Made by a program: the position numbers and the translations under genes. A stretch of DNA of 64,000 nucleotides from Euglena gracilis (lineage: Eukaryota; Euglenida; Euglenophyceae; Euglenales). Below the pieces are notes generated by a model. It worked only from the letters and a program-made list of their open reading frames with translations. It had not been told where the DNA came from and searched no databases. Positions within the stretch are counted from its first letter, which is position 1; the number at the start of each line of letters is the position of its first letter. The DNA lies in contig CP154954.1 of assembly GCA_039621445.1 (NCBI GenBank), positions 29,888,395 through 29,952,394 on the forward strand, given 5' to 3'. This document shows positions 1 to 34,000 of this stretch, piece by piece.

Positions 1-70
1 GAGGCAAACTGTCTCCCACCAGCAAGGGTCACCGGTTCCCCCACTCACCTCCCTCCCCCCTCCCCCGCAG

Positions 71-1390
71 TGTTCACGTCCAGCGCCGCGGCGGTGATGC
101 CATCCCCCTTCGCGGTGGGCTACGGCACGACGAAGGCGGCGCTCACGGAGTTTGCGACGTCCCTCGCGGTGGAGGGGCGGGCGAAGGGCATCGACGTCTG
201 CGTGTTCCACCCGAGTCCCGTCAACTCCCGCTTCCTGCAGGTGTGGGGGGCCTGGGGGGGGGGGGCTCCCCGAAACCCTGGTGGGGTCCAACCCCCCCCC
301 ACACCACCCTTTCCCGTATTGTTGAGGGTGCCAATTTTTAGGTCAACGTTTTTCTTCGGTGCCAAAGGAAACCTCCTGCAAACTGCCATGGTGGGTAGGT
401 AGACCACCAGGCCTTCCGGTACAGCTCTGCCGGTGGTCTGTGCCGTACGCGCGGACCGGAGGCCTGTTTGATGGTGATGGTAGCGAGCTAAGCAAGGTGG
501 GGAACGGGGATAGTGTTATACCTTTTGACCCTGCTGCTTGAATCCTCCCCCATCCCCCCCTTCTCCTGAGAAAACCAGCTTCCCAACGGGAAAATCAGAG
601 ATATTTCTGGATGGCGCTCACAGTTGGATTTTGTGGCCACTGTGGTGGACTCCGTCCACTCCCCACCAGCAGGGGTGCCGTGCCCTAGGCCCTAAGCAGC
701 AGCTGTCCCGGGGTCGGTCAAAAGGAGCTGAGCAGACTTTCTGGACGGACGGGACATTATGTGGCTCACCCTCTTCGGCGCTCCCAGGGCGGGGGCACCA
801 ACGTGGAGGTCGCCAAGCTCCAGATGTTCGACGCGGCGTACAAGTTGGCCTCCAGCCCGGATGACCTTCCGGACAAAGTGTTTGCGGCCATCGGTGTGCC
901 CTCCATTCATCACCCATGGGTCATCCTCGTGCGTGTGCAATGTGTGATGCGATTTATTTTTGCTTTAACCACATCCTTTTTGTCCGTTTTTGTTTGTTGC
1001 GCTGGTTTCCAAAACAATCATATCACGCCAGCAAAATCACATTTCAGATACAGAACAATCTCAGTCGCTTGAACCGAGGGGACCATGGGGGGTCCAGCCA
1101 GCCCCCAAAAGTCAGTTTTCTCAGCTCTGAGCTGACATTAAGTGACGCCCTGATGGAAAGGCTCAGGTGGCCCCCAGCCTCCCACCTTTCTGGGGGGACC
1201 CCCGAGTCGATACCCGCCCTCTCTCCCCACAGCGGGGCTCCTCCACTTCCCTCCCCCAGGCCGGCCGTGCATTTCGGTGGATTTCGGCGGCGTCGCGGTG
1301 GGCATGCGGTTGATGGTGATGACGCTCGGCGGCAGTCTGCTGAATTTCGGCTTCGCCGTCTGCGCGCCGCTGCCCAGGACGGCCGGGTGA
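71..1390 (+). CDS. Short-chain dehydrogenase/reductase, 3' part of gene (3 exons)
   Basis: Three exons join in phase: 71-240, 788-893 and 1260-1390, ending in TGA at 1388-1390. The first begins with two bases of a split codon, so the 5' part of the gene lies outside the window and bases 1-70 are intron ending in a pyrimidine-rich tract and CAG. Exon 1 encodes a strand ending FTSSAAA followed by YGTTKAALTEFATSLA, which has the YxxxK catalytic signature of the SDR family and the usual helix after it; the upstream Ser fits the catalytic Ser. The rest encodes a substrate-lid region (KVFAAIG) and a hydrophobic C-terminal stretch (MRLMVMTLGGSLLNFGFAV) that could be a membrane anchor, as in SDRs that reduce 3-ketosphinganine or other lipids. 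The Rossmann nucleotide-binding part is not in view, so cofactor and substrate cannot be told. Both donors are GTGTG. Confidence 0.85.
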
Positions 1391-2991
1391 CCCCCCCCCC
1401 CCCACGGTGTAGTTTCGGTGGCCAACGGCAGCACCGCGCGGGAGTGGAGCCAGAGAAGCATGGCTCAGGGAGTAGTGTTTCATTGGGTTACACACAGCAC
1501 CGCCAATGCCAAAACGAGACATCTGGCCACGTTGCCAGAGCATTTTTTTTTTGCATTCTACGACTGCTTTTGTCCCCAATCGTCTTGTTCCGAACGGATG
1601 AATTCTTACCAACTTTTTTTTGGGCCGTTTGATGATGCTGCAGCACCGTTGGGTGCTGGGACCAAGGCCTTCCTGCCACGGATGCCTGATTATCGCAAGC
1701 ACAGCTAAGCCCATGTGACCGCTGTCGCTCCCAACTGCCCCCCTACCACCGCATGATTTGTGCCCCACTGCCCAATGGTGTTTGTGGCAAACATGCGAAC
1801 CCGCGTCAATACAAACCGACGCCATGGAGTTTTAGCATATATTTCCAAACCATGTCTAAATTCAATACAATGCAGAATGTTTTAATTCAATACAATGGAA
1901 CGAGGGAAGTGAAATTTAAAGCATTTTAACGTTTTCGGCAACAGGACACAAAGCCTCCCCAAAGTTTCTTTTGAAGGCAAAGCATGAAATTCCGAAATGG
2001 CAGAATCGTTTTGTGCAGTGCATCTGGGGAAACACAGCAACCAAGGTTCTGGTTGGCTCGGTGGTGGACTCAAAAAATTGAGGTTGAATTGGTCCTATAA
2101 TTTCCCAGGTCTTGTCCTTGGACTCCACAATTAGCTGAGGGGCTTTATGTTTGGCCGAGTTTTCAACAGGGCGCTTGCATTCAATCATTTATCAGTCATT
2201 AGAAACTCAATCGACAGCTTTTGTGTGTTTAAATCTCCAGGCAACACAAATTGAAGCGATTCAAACTTGCCCCTCCCCCCAACCCCCCAAAGCCGGATTT
2301 TGTCGATCTTGGTCTTCAGCTTTCAAGATTTTTTTTGGCTACATTATGCATGACTGGCAAATTCATGCTTCCAGCTCTTTATCAAATCCGTGATACTGTT
2401 TTCAGTGATGAGTGAACTACTTTTTTTCTCATTGGTTTGGTTTGGTTTGGTTCCATGGAGGTCTCGGGGCACACTAAGTAGTAGGCTGCTGAGGCTTCGC
2501 AAACACGTTTCTTAGCTCTGCGCACTGCTGCGGTGGTGGGTAGAGAGGTTGACCGCCCCACTCGCAGGTGGGGTCCGACCCCCCAGGCTTTCCCATACAA
2601 CCTTGCCCTTGCACACTTGGCGTTTTCTTTTTGGGCTTTTTCTTTATTGTTTTGCTGTTTTTGGCACCCGGTTCGCCCTGGGTCTGGCCTAGTTTCAGCC
2701 CTGGGACCACAGGGGGGAGGGTCAGCCAGCAGCTTTTTTATCAGCCAGCCCAAATTTTCAAGCCTCTGATCTGGACCCCCCCCACAGGGGATTGATAAGC
2801 GACACCCCAGGAAACTGTCCCCTGCCAGTTCGGCCGGTTCCGGAAACCCTGACAGATTCTCGAATGGCCCCAGACTCTCACGCTCGCCAGTTTCCCAGGG
2901 ATGGTTGTGGCTGGCCCACGGCCTCTCTCCCCCCACCCCCCCACACCCCCAGGGCTGTCTTCACTGCGGGGCGGCGGGCCCCACTGCTGGG
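1391..2991. other. Intergenic region between SDR gene and exporter gene
   Basis: No coding exon was recognised here. The sequence is AT-richer than the exons, with short T runs and a C-rich block around 2520-2960 resembling the repeat material found elsewhere in the window. The promoter of the downstream gene should lie here, but I see no convincing core promoter motif. Confidence 0.5.
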
Positions 2992-24918
<21,927 letters not shown>

Positions 24919-25121
24919 CTGACTGGGCGGCTTCCAGAGCAGGAGGGTGACGTATCTTCCAGGTCCATTGCTCAGGGTTGGACCCCAAAAATGTTCTCAT
25001 TCGGCTTTGGAGCCAATCGACATTGATACTCCACAGAATTTGATGCTAACCACCTCACAACCCAAAATAATTTGTTTTGCCAGTTTGGTGATGCCTCGTT
25101 TTATGCCAAGTGCCAGTACAG

Positions 25122-25301
25122 GTACCCCCCCCAAGCCCAATGAACACTAAGGTGACATTCTAGACGGTCCGAACAGGGGGCGTTCATTGGGCAGGGAGTA
25201 TGATTTCTGTGTAGATAAGGATTATGGTGACAATCTAGACGGTCCGAACACCCCCTGTTCATTGGGCAAGGGCGTTCGTTGGGCATGGGGGGGGGAGGTA
25301 C
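25122..25301. mobile_element. Small palindromic element with GGTACC(C)n ends
   Basis: The left end reads ggtac, a C run, then gcccaatgaac. The right end is the approximate inverse: gttcgttgggc, a G run, then aggtac. Inside are two direct copies of a 25-base unit containing ctagacggtccgaaca (about 25151 and 25228) and internal gttcattgggc copies. No coding frame and no clear target duplication. Confidence 0.55.
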
Positions 25302-26481
25302 TGAATAGAAGGGATGTGGAGCAGGCTTTCTCTTTTTCTTAGGCCTGGGATGAGAGATACAGAGCAGTTTTAGATTCTGAATTTTGGTGCCAGAAGGCAT
25401 TTCAACTTTTTAAAAATAGTTTTGATGCTCAGTGGACCAAGCCCTGGAGCCAGAGGCAGTCATTTTTCAATGTCCTCTTCTTTTGAAATTCCAAAATCCT
25501 CAACCTAACTTGTTACCTACCACTTTTTTCACTAGCTTTTTTTTTAAAAAGGGGGGGTGTCATTTTTGGTGCCCCAGCTTGGGCTCTAGGGCTTGTAATT
25601 TTCATATTTTTTATTCAAAAGTGCAATTTGTTCAACGCATCCGACTGCTTCTTAAAGAAAGATATTAATAAATATAAAATATATATAATATTAATAAATA
25701 AAAAATATTTATTATAAATAAGTATAAATATATATGTAATATTAATAAATATAAAAATAAAGTATTCCTGCCAGAAAAGTTAATTTGGATCAGCTACTCA
25801 AGTCGGACTGGCTATTTCGGTTCTTTTTTTGGCTGATCCCAGAAATGCTGTGTGCATGCATTTGAAACGGAATCCTAATTTTTCCATTTATGGTATTCTG
25901 CGGGATGCATTGCTGTTCCTGCCAGCTTTTCCAACACGGAACCCTCACATGTGAATGACGTGGCTCGCATTGCAGAATCTTTCCAGGCTTTGCAGGCAGA
26001 TATTAAAGATTTTAGGCTGTAGCTGTAGGCAGTCATTAAAAAACCCAACACAACAGCCCAACACAACAACGCCACACCACTCCAGCGAGCACTTTTATCA
26101 GCCTGCAGGTGAACCCCAAATATTTTTTTGTAAAAAAAAACCTAATCCCAATCAGTAATATGAACGTGGCCATTCTAATTGACTTGGTATTGTATTCTAA
26201 TCACCCCGGGAGGATTTGCAAATCTTATAACCACCCTGTATTTTTTCTCAGTTTATGCACGTAAAAGGATGGAGATAACATGAGGACCCCCCCATCCGTC
26301 ATTCCTGCCCCACTTCTGGGCAGAGGCAACCGCAACTTTTCTGGCATTTTGGAGGCGATTTGGGAGGGAAACGGCCTCCTTGGGTTTGGTATGGCTTTCA
26401 GTGGCCACCCGCCCCCCCTTCCTCAAAGGCACCCAAGGCTGCACAGGAGCCCCCGAAACCGTATGGGTGGTGGGGGGGCAG

Positions 26482-27714
26482 CAGGGTGGTCCATAAGGGA
26501 CGGGATTTTTTTTTAGTTTAGGACCGCCTCTTAAGGACCACGCCCCCCCCCCAGGGCAGTTTTGAACCCGAAAAAAATTTTCCGATGCTTTCGGCACCGG
26601 ATGTTTTTTTACCCCATTTTGGGACCCATATGCAGGCACCCATAGCAAAAATGTAGGTGCTTGCCAAGGTTGACTGCTTGTTTTTTTTTTGAAACACAAA
26701 AAACGTGTTCTTTTTTTTAAAAACAAGGTTTTTTTTAAAAAAAAGGTTGTTTTTTAAAAAAAACTTTTTTAAAAAAAAAGAACATGCTTTTTTGTTTCAA
26801 AAAAAAAACACAACAAAAAAACGTCACTTTTTGATGACCAAAAAAATGAATCTAGAACTTTTTCCTCAACAAATGGCCATTTCGCAAGGAAACCTCCCTC
26901 AAAACCCCATTTTTCACACCTTCCAAAAAAATCAACATTTTCTCAAAATTTTGATTTTGAGAGGTTTTTGAAGCAAAAAAATGCCACTGAAAATCCAAAA
27001 AATTTCCAAGGAAAAAAAATGTCAGTAAAATTTGACTGTTCCAAAATTTGGTCCACTTTTTTTGACTTTCGTTATTTTCCACCCCCTCCTAAAACTACCA
27101 AATTTAACCTTGAAATCTTTGAGATTTTTTGTGAAAAAAAATGTGGTTTTCCATCAAAAAATCACAATTTTTTTCGGCTTCCAATTTTGTCGGTTCTAAT
27201 TTTATCTAGCCCCAATTTCCTCCCCCCCCCCCAGTATTTTGAGTTCATTTTTCAAAATTTTTATTTTTTTTTCAGCCCAAATCCCCCGTTTTCCCGAAAT
27301 TGGTGAAAATAACCCCCCCCCCCCCCAAACCCCATTTTTCACAACTTCTAAAATTTCAACATTTCTCAAAATTTTGATTTTGAGGGATTTTGGAAGCAAA
27401 AAAATGCCACTGAAAATCCAAAAATTTCCAAGGGAAAAAATGTCAGTAAAATTTGAATGTTCCAAAATTTGGTCCCATTTTTTTGACCTGCATTTTTTTT
27501 GACCCCCCTCCTAAAAACTAACAATTTTCAACCCTAAAATTTTGGTGATTTTTTTGGGAAAAAATGTGATTTTCCATCAAAAAACCGTGTATTTCGGGTT
27601 CATTTTTCAAAAACAATTTAAAAAGATTTTCCCTGGCCAAAATCCCCTTTTCCTTATTTTTTTGGTTGAAGTGTATGGGGACGGGACTTTTTTTTTTGCT
27701 TAAGGACCGCCCTG
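26482..27714. mobile_element. hAT-like element, 1.2 kb, with internal direct repeats
   Basis: The left end CAGGGTGGTCCATAAGG and right end CTTAAGGACCGCCCTG are inverted. Flanks GGGGGCAG (26474-26481) and GGGGGCCG (27715-27722) match at 7 of 8. The interior has two diverged direct copies, about 26880-27070 and 27330-27490, of a unit containing caaaattttgattttgag and aatgccactgaaaatcc. A third, inverted copy of that unit lies at about 63370-63540. No open frame of a transposase was found. Confidence 0.7.
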
Positions 27715-28029
27715 GGGGGCCGGATTATTTTGTTTAGTCAAAAGACCCCCCCCCCCGGGAGGGTGGGCCAAACCCCCTGTGGGGAGGGGAGTCCTGGGCC
27801 AGAGGCCAGGGTATGGGTTTTGGCGCAGAGGGCAAAAATTTTTTGGGGAAATGCCTTCAGATGGCCCGATTTCTGGGGGGGGTCTTGCCCCGGGGGGGAG
27901 GGGGTCCTGGGAGGGGGAGGGGGCCGGCCTGGGTGGGTGGGGGACCCCCAGAGGTTTAAAAGGAAAAGAAGCCTGTGGGGGACTCCGACCCCTGTGCAGC
28001 CCTGCCAGCACCCCCCATCACCCTCCCAC

Positions 28030-31000
28030 AGGTGCCGCTGTCGCACCTCAGCACGTACCCGCTCAGCCCCACCAACGGCCAGGAGGGCTCGAAGCTCGGC
28101 GACTTCGTGCGGTGGCTGTCGGACCGCCCGACCAGCCCCACCTCCGGGCCCCCGGCCAGGGGGGAGAGCGTCTCTGCGCCACACCCAAGGGGTCTGTGGG
28201 GCTTCCCTCTGCGTTCGTCCGTGGCAAACTGTGGCGTTGGGGCCTCCCCCAAACAGCGTACGGCGCCATCGGCCATCGGTGCCGTATGCATTTTCTGCGC
28301 ATCGCGGGTCTCAGAAGAACACCCCCTCCATCTCTGAGGCACACCGCCACCATCGCAGAAGCACTCCCCCGCCTTGGGGTTCGGCCTGTCATTTTCACAG
28401 CCTGTCGACCTCTTCGCGTCGGCTTGGGGGGATGGATTGCCCAAAGCCACTCCTCTCCCCCCTGCCCGCGGCCCACACCCTCCCCGCCAGCCCCATCTCT
28501 GGGCCCGCGGAGCCCGCCGTGAATCCTGCTGTTGCGAAGTGAACCCCCGCCGCCACGCCCGCCCTCTGCCATATTGGCCCCGCCTCGCCACCCTCGCTGG
28601 GGCTGGCCGGGCGTCCCCTTTGTGTTGTGCCCCGGGCCAGGGGTTTTTTTAGTCTTGGACCCCCTCCCCTGGGGGGGGGTGGGTCTCTTGGACCCCCGGG
28701 AGGGGGGGGCTGGTGGGTATATCTTTTTCGGCACCAAAGGCGCCGAAAATTTTGAAAAGGTGCTGTTTTTAGCATTTTGGCCATTTTCGGGCAAGAAGTG
28801 GGTGGGTCCCCCGGGGGGGCCCCACCCCAGGGGTTGGGTGGGTGGGTGCGGACCCCCTCCCCCCCCTCCCCTCCCGGTCTTTAAAAAAAGCCCCTGCCCC
28901 CGGCGCTGTCAACCCCCGCTCGGTGTCACTCGCAGGTGGTCACTCGCATTCGGGGTTGTTGCTGCAAAATGGGGGGTGTCGGATTATTTCTGCCTAACCT
29001 GAGTCCCGTTCCCTCCGTCTGATGATGCGCACTGCTTGTTTTCTTTGTGTGGTCTCTTCCCTGGCACCTGAGCATCAACAGCTTTTCTGCCCTAAAGTCC
29101 CCTTGTATTGTCTGACCTTCGCATTCATGCCTGTGCCCCCCTGGTCTATTTATAGCACCCTGACCTCCGGGATGCCCTCTGAATGTGGAGTTGGTCAGGA
29201 GAGCAGGATTTCCTTCTGTGATCCCATCCGACCATATCTTTCTAGTTATTTGTATTTGACCATGTCCGATGTCTGGGTGATTCTGAATAGCCCGCCTCCC
29301 CCCTCATAAACCATTCAGTCAATGCCAGCCGATCTGCACCTTTGGATTTTTTGTCCGCCTCATTTGTTCTCAATTGCTTGTTTCTGATTTGTTTCTTTAA
29401 ATTCTTTTTTCTTTACACCATTATTTATCCAATGATTTAATTTAATGATTTTCCCCATGCCATGACGACCAAGTGGACTGCGTCCAGACATTCTGGTGCC
29501 GAGGCTCTGGATAGCCATTGAATCCAAGATAAGGTCCGTTTGGTTTGGCGGGTTCCTTCCCACTGAACATCTCCTTGCCCTGGGGCAAAATTAAACGCCT
29601 TCCTCGGCAGGTCAGGGCAGACGACACTCAGGAGGGGGGAGGGGGCGAATGTTGGGCTCCCCCCTTTTGGCCATGCCAACCTTCATCCAGAGATTTTTTT
29701 TAAGGTTATTGACCTTGAGAGTAGGTTGGGTGTAGGGGTTAGGTGCATGGTCCTCATGGCTCAGGGGTTAGGTGCATGGCATGGACCTCCCCAGGATGGG
29801 TTCAGGCTGAGGAGGTGCCCCTCGAAGGGCTTTCCACTATTTTCGGCGTGAATCACCGCAAACAGAATTTGAGTTTCCAAAAGGACCCCAGAAGCCCGCG
29901 TCGGTCAAGAAATAATACAAAAATAAGACCTCCCCCTAAAAAGTAAGACCCCTGGATATTTTCAGCAACGGACTCAAAAATAAGGCCCGGGTCTTATCCT
30001 TGGGGGGGTTACCTTCAATCTCATGGATCTTTATTTTCTTGAAGATTTTGGGCATCAGTGAAGATGCAATTTTGTTGAATCCAGTATTAAATTGATGGGT
30101 CTTGGCATTTCCGATCCAGCGGGTCTGTTCCATTTGGCCAAAATGCTGAAGTGGCCAAAAAAGGCTGGAGATGACCAAAAGAACACCCCGCTGAATGTTT
30201 CAAGAAGAGCCAACCATCGTTGAATTGGTTAAGAAAAGTTCAAAAGTTGACAATTGATTTTTTGGCTACTGGATTTCGAAAAAAAAATGGTCTGTACCTA
30301 TTTTTTGTCACGCAATGCCACGCAGTGTGCACGGTGCAGTGGACACGATGCACGCGGTGCACATGCTGGATGCGGTGCAAAATACGAGCATCCCCAATCC
30401 GGGGCAACAATTCCCCTGCGGTGACCTCCTCAGACCCCAATGGCTCCAGTGTCACCCACTGCAACTGTTTTGTGACCATTTCCGTCGCCGCGGCTGTCGC
30501 CATGCCCCAGGTGTGTGTCCCACACAGGGCGTTCCTTCCAGAATGGACGATAATGGGTCGGTATAATTATAATTTTTGACAGTTTTTTTTTGAAAAAAAG
30601 CATTTTGCAGTTTCGATTTTTGTCACCCGGTTCGACCCCCAGTCAGGCCCAGTTCCAGCCGGGGACCCTTGGCCACTCCCCCCACCCCCATCTCATCCGT
30701 CTGAGAACACTGCAATAAAATACAGTCCGGCAGCCCGGGATTTTCTTAAGCTGGAGGGGATACAGAGGAGGTCCAGCCAACCAGCATTTTTTCCCAGCCA
30801 ACGGGCTGCGGACCCCCCCCCCACAGGGTCCGCTGATATAAATTTCTGGTGGGGGCCGGTGGGGCCAGGCCATTTTTTTTTGAAAGGGGGAGGTCAAAAT
30901 GACCAAAAATGGCATTTTGGGGGTGGTTTTGGGCCTTCACCTCCTAATTTTGGCTGAAAATGCCAACCCAGCTGGATTTGGGCTTTTTTTTGCCTATTTT

Positions 31001-34000
31001 CGGGTTCCAGCTGGGTCCAGCTGCCAGCCAGCCGGACCCTCCCCCCCCCCCCACCCCCGGACCCCCCACCCCAGGTCCAGCCATTGGGGGGGGGGGGGGA
31101 GTGGCCACCACCTTTTTTTTCCAGGCAGCACCTTTTTTCCAGCCTCCCTGTGGGACCCCCCCCTTCCGGGGTCCTCAAGAATACCCCTGCCGGCAGCAGT
31201 CTGCATTAAGGTTTCCATCTAGGGGGGGGGGGAGTGGCGGGCCACTCAGATCTGGGTCGCCAGCAGTGGCATTTTGACTGCAGCCGATAGAAACCAGGCC
31301 CATTTTTTTGGGGCGGAAGTCATTATAATTGAGTTTTGAGGCATTTTCTTGCACGGTTCACGAAAGATCCTATTATTTCCGTTTGTTTCTTATTCGTTGT
31401 ACTTTTTTAAGGGCAGTCGAAGAGCATTCCAGGCGGCGACCGGGGTGGAAATCAAAGCGTCGAAGAACACATCTTCCCCGAGTTCAGGGTGGATAGACAC
31501 AATGTTCAGAAAGACGTCACCGTGCTCCAAAGTCTCTTCCTGGGGTCCGCCAGTTTTGGCCAATTTTTCCGTCAGTCAGAGAAATTGCCAGAATGATTTC
31601 TTCTGGCTTTTAAGGCGCTTTCAGGGTTTTCAAGGCATTTTGGCCAGAAAAGGCAAGGTTTCTGGAGGTTTCCAAAATGCCCATAAAGAATGGGCCCCGA
31701 TGGAAACCCTGGCTAGTCCGCCCCACTGCGCCCCTCCGTCCTCCCCAGCCGGCGGGGGCGGCATCCTTGAGGCGGATGGTGAGCGGTATGCCCCCTCCCC
31801 CGGCCCCCCCCCTCCCCCGTCACGGACGCAGTCGAGTGCAGCCGAGTCCCACAGCCGCCGGCAGTGGTCCCCAGCCTCCCCTGTCCCTCCCCTCTTGGCA
31901 GATGCCCCGCCGAGGCCGGATTGGACGGGCGTGCTGCTGCATCGGCGGTTCGAGGCGCTCCACCCGCCCTTCCCCCTCCGGGTGGGGCCGCTGGAGATCA
32001 CTGTGCACAACCGACCAGCCGGCGGCTGCCTGCCCATAGGACAGGGGAGGCCTTTGCCAGTATCTAGATCATATCTAGATCATACAATCACTTAGTCACT
32101 GGCCGACCCCCCCCCAGGGGGTGGGTGACCGGTTTTTGGCCCGGCCTTCCTCCCGCGGGGGGGGGGGGTCGGCAAAAAACCACTAAAGCGACCCGGCTCC
32201 GAAGGCGCAGATAAATTTCTTTGGCCTTTTTTTTCATATTTTTGGTCAAGTTTCCTTCAGGTTCCAGAGTGACCAACCCCCCCCCAGCCCAGGGTAGTGA
32301 CTGACTGGTTTTCCAAAAAAAAAAGTGACCGACTGGTTTTTCGAAGAGTGGAGTGACCCCCCAGGGGTCGGTAAAGAAAATAGTATCATCTAGATGTGCT
32401 TGCAGCAGGCCACGTGGGTGTTTCTAATAAGGTTGATTAATAATATTTTCCATCTTCTCCCCACCTGAATCCCCGTATGTGTCCATCCCATCCGTGTATT
32501 CTGTTCATTGTCCATCTGCTTCCTACCCCCTCCCTCAAACTTCAACCTGCCCGGGTTTCATATTTGGGCGAATATCATTGATCAATACTCTCAGGGTGTT
32601 TAGGTTTGGGGGGGGGTCATTTTCTGGGTGTTATGAGAATCGATTTCCGGGCCCAAAAACTCATCCATTGTCCAGTACCGTGCCCTGCATGGCGGACTCC
32701 ACCCAACTCCCGCCTCGTGTTTGCGTTGCTCTTCCTACTGGAGGGAACCCAAAATGTTTCCTTTGCGTCCTGAATGAGCCTCCCATGTCCGTGGCAGTCC
32801 CAAAAAGCCCTCTGCCACTTTTTCCCGCCAGGCTTCGTGTTGGTGTGGTGCACGTCCCCCGCGTGTCCGTGGTACCCGCTGCCACACACTCCATGGGCCG
32901 TGTCAATGCGGTCCCCCTCCGGTGGCACTGCAGGTCCTCCTTCGCAGCAGCCGCGGCTGCCTCCAGCGGGCGGCCTCCGCGCGGCAGGGGGGTGGGGCAG
33001 GTCCCCAGCGCCGCCTGCGCTTCCAGGACGAGGCCCAGGTTGGCCCCACGGCAACGGACCAGGCACACCCAGACAGCTCCTCCTGCGGCCAACCCGTTTC
33101 CCCAGGCCACAGCCATGTGGCCGGGGGACCCCTGCCATTTCAGCGAGCCTCGCCCGTTCATTAAAAGTGGAAGGTCTCCGCCCCGCACATTTGTACGGGT
33201 CGAGAGCAGATAAGCGAGCGGGTTGCCATTGCCTCCCAAACGTGTGCACAAATGGTTCAATGTCACCAAGTTTGACGTCAGCCGCCGGTGTAAGTATGCC
33301 TGAGCTGGGTTGACCTGAAGCGTCTGCTGTCAGCCAACGGACGATGAGACGACGAAGCCGCCCACCGCTGCGCAGCCCTTCCCCACATCGGCTGACGAGT
33401 TATCAGTTTGCAGATGTCAATGCCCGATGCTTTGTGGTGCATTCAGCGGCTTTGAATGGATGGCAGTCTCTAAATACAGTGCAGCGGTGATACATGCCAA
33501 TGATATTTCCCCAATTTGAGGAGAATGGGTCCTCCAAGAAATCCTTGGGGTGCCTCAATATCCGCTGTAGTCTGTGGTGGAAGGGCACAGTTCCCATCGG
33601 GGTTTTCTTAAGCCGGCCAGCCAGCCCCCAGCCACGCTGCGGACCCCCTCCCCCCCGGGGGGGTCCACTGAAATAAAGGTCGGGCCAGCCCGGCAAAGCC
33701 GGGCTGGACTGGAAAAAAAGTTTCGGTGCAAACCGAAACTTTTTTGAAAAGGGATGTCAAGAATGGCCAAAAATGACATTTTGGGATGGTTTTTGGGTCT
33801 TCACCTCTTTTGGGCATTTTTGGGGTATCCGCCGGGGCCAGCTCCCAACCGGCCAACCCCCCCCCCTGGACCCCCCCCACCCCGGGTCCAACCATGGGGG
33901 GGGGTGTCCAGCCAGCACCTTTTTCCAGCCTCCCTGCAGCACCCCCCCCCGGGCGTCCTTAAGAAAACCCCTGCTTCCTGTGGATTTTGACACCTTGAGC

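Larger units (their letters stand above)
24919..28029. other. Gene-poor interval downstream of the exporter gene
   Basis: No exon was recognised. It holds the 3' region of the exporter gene, an AT-rich patch at 25660-25760, a hairpin-like element at 25122-25301, a 1.2-kb transposon-like element at 26482-27714 and a family B fragment at about 27720-27975 that ends GAAGCCTG. The first exon of the next gene may be hidden here. Confidence 0.5.

Noticed and set aside
32080-32380. Element with tagtcactggccgacc / gggtcggtaaag ends, related to 48046-48140
   Set aside because: Similar phrases recur at both places, but I could not define ends or a target duplication, so it was not listed as an element.
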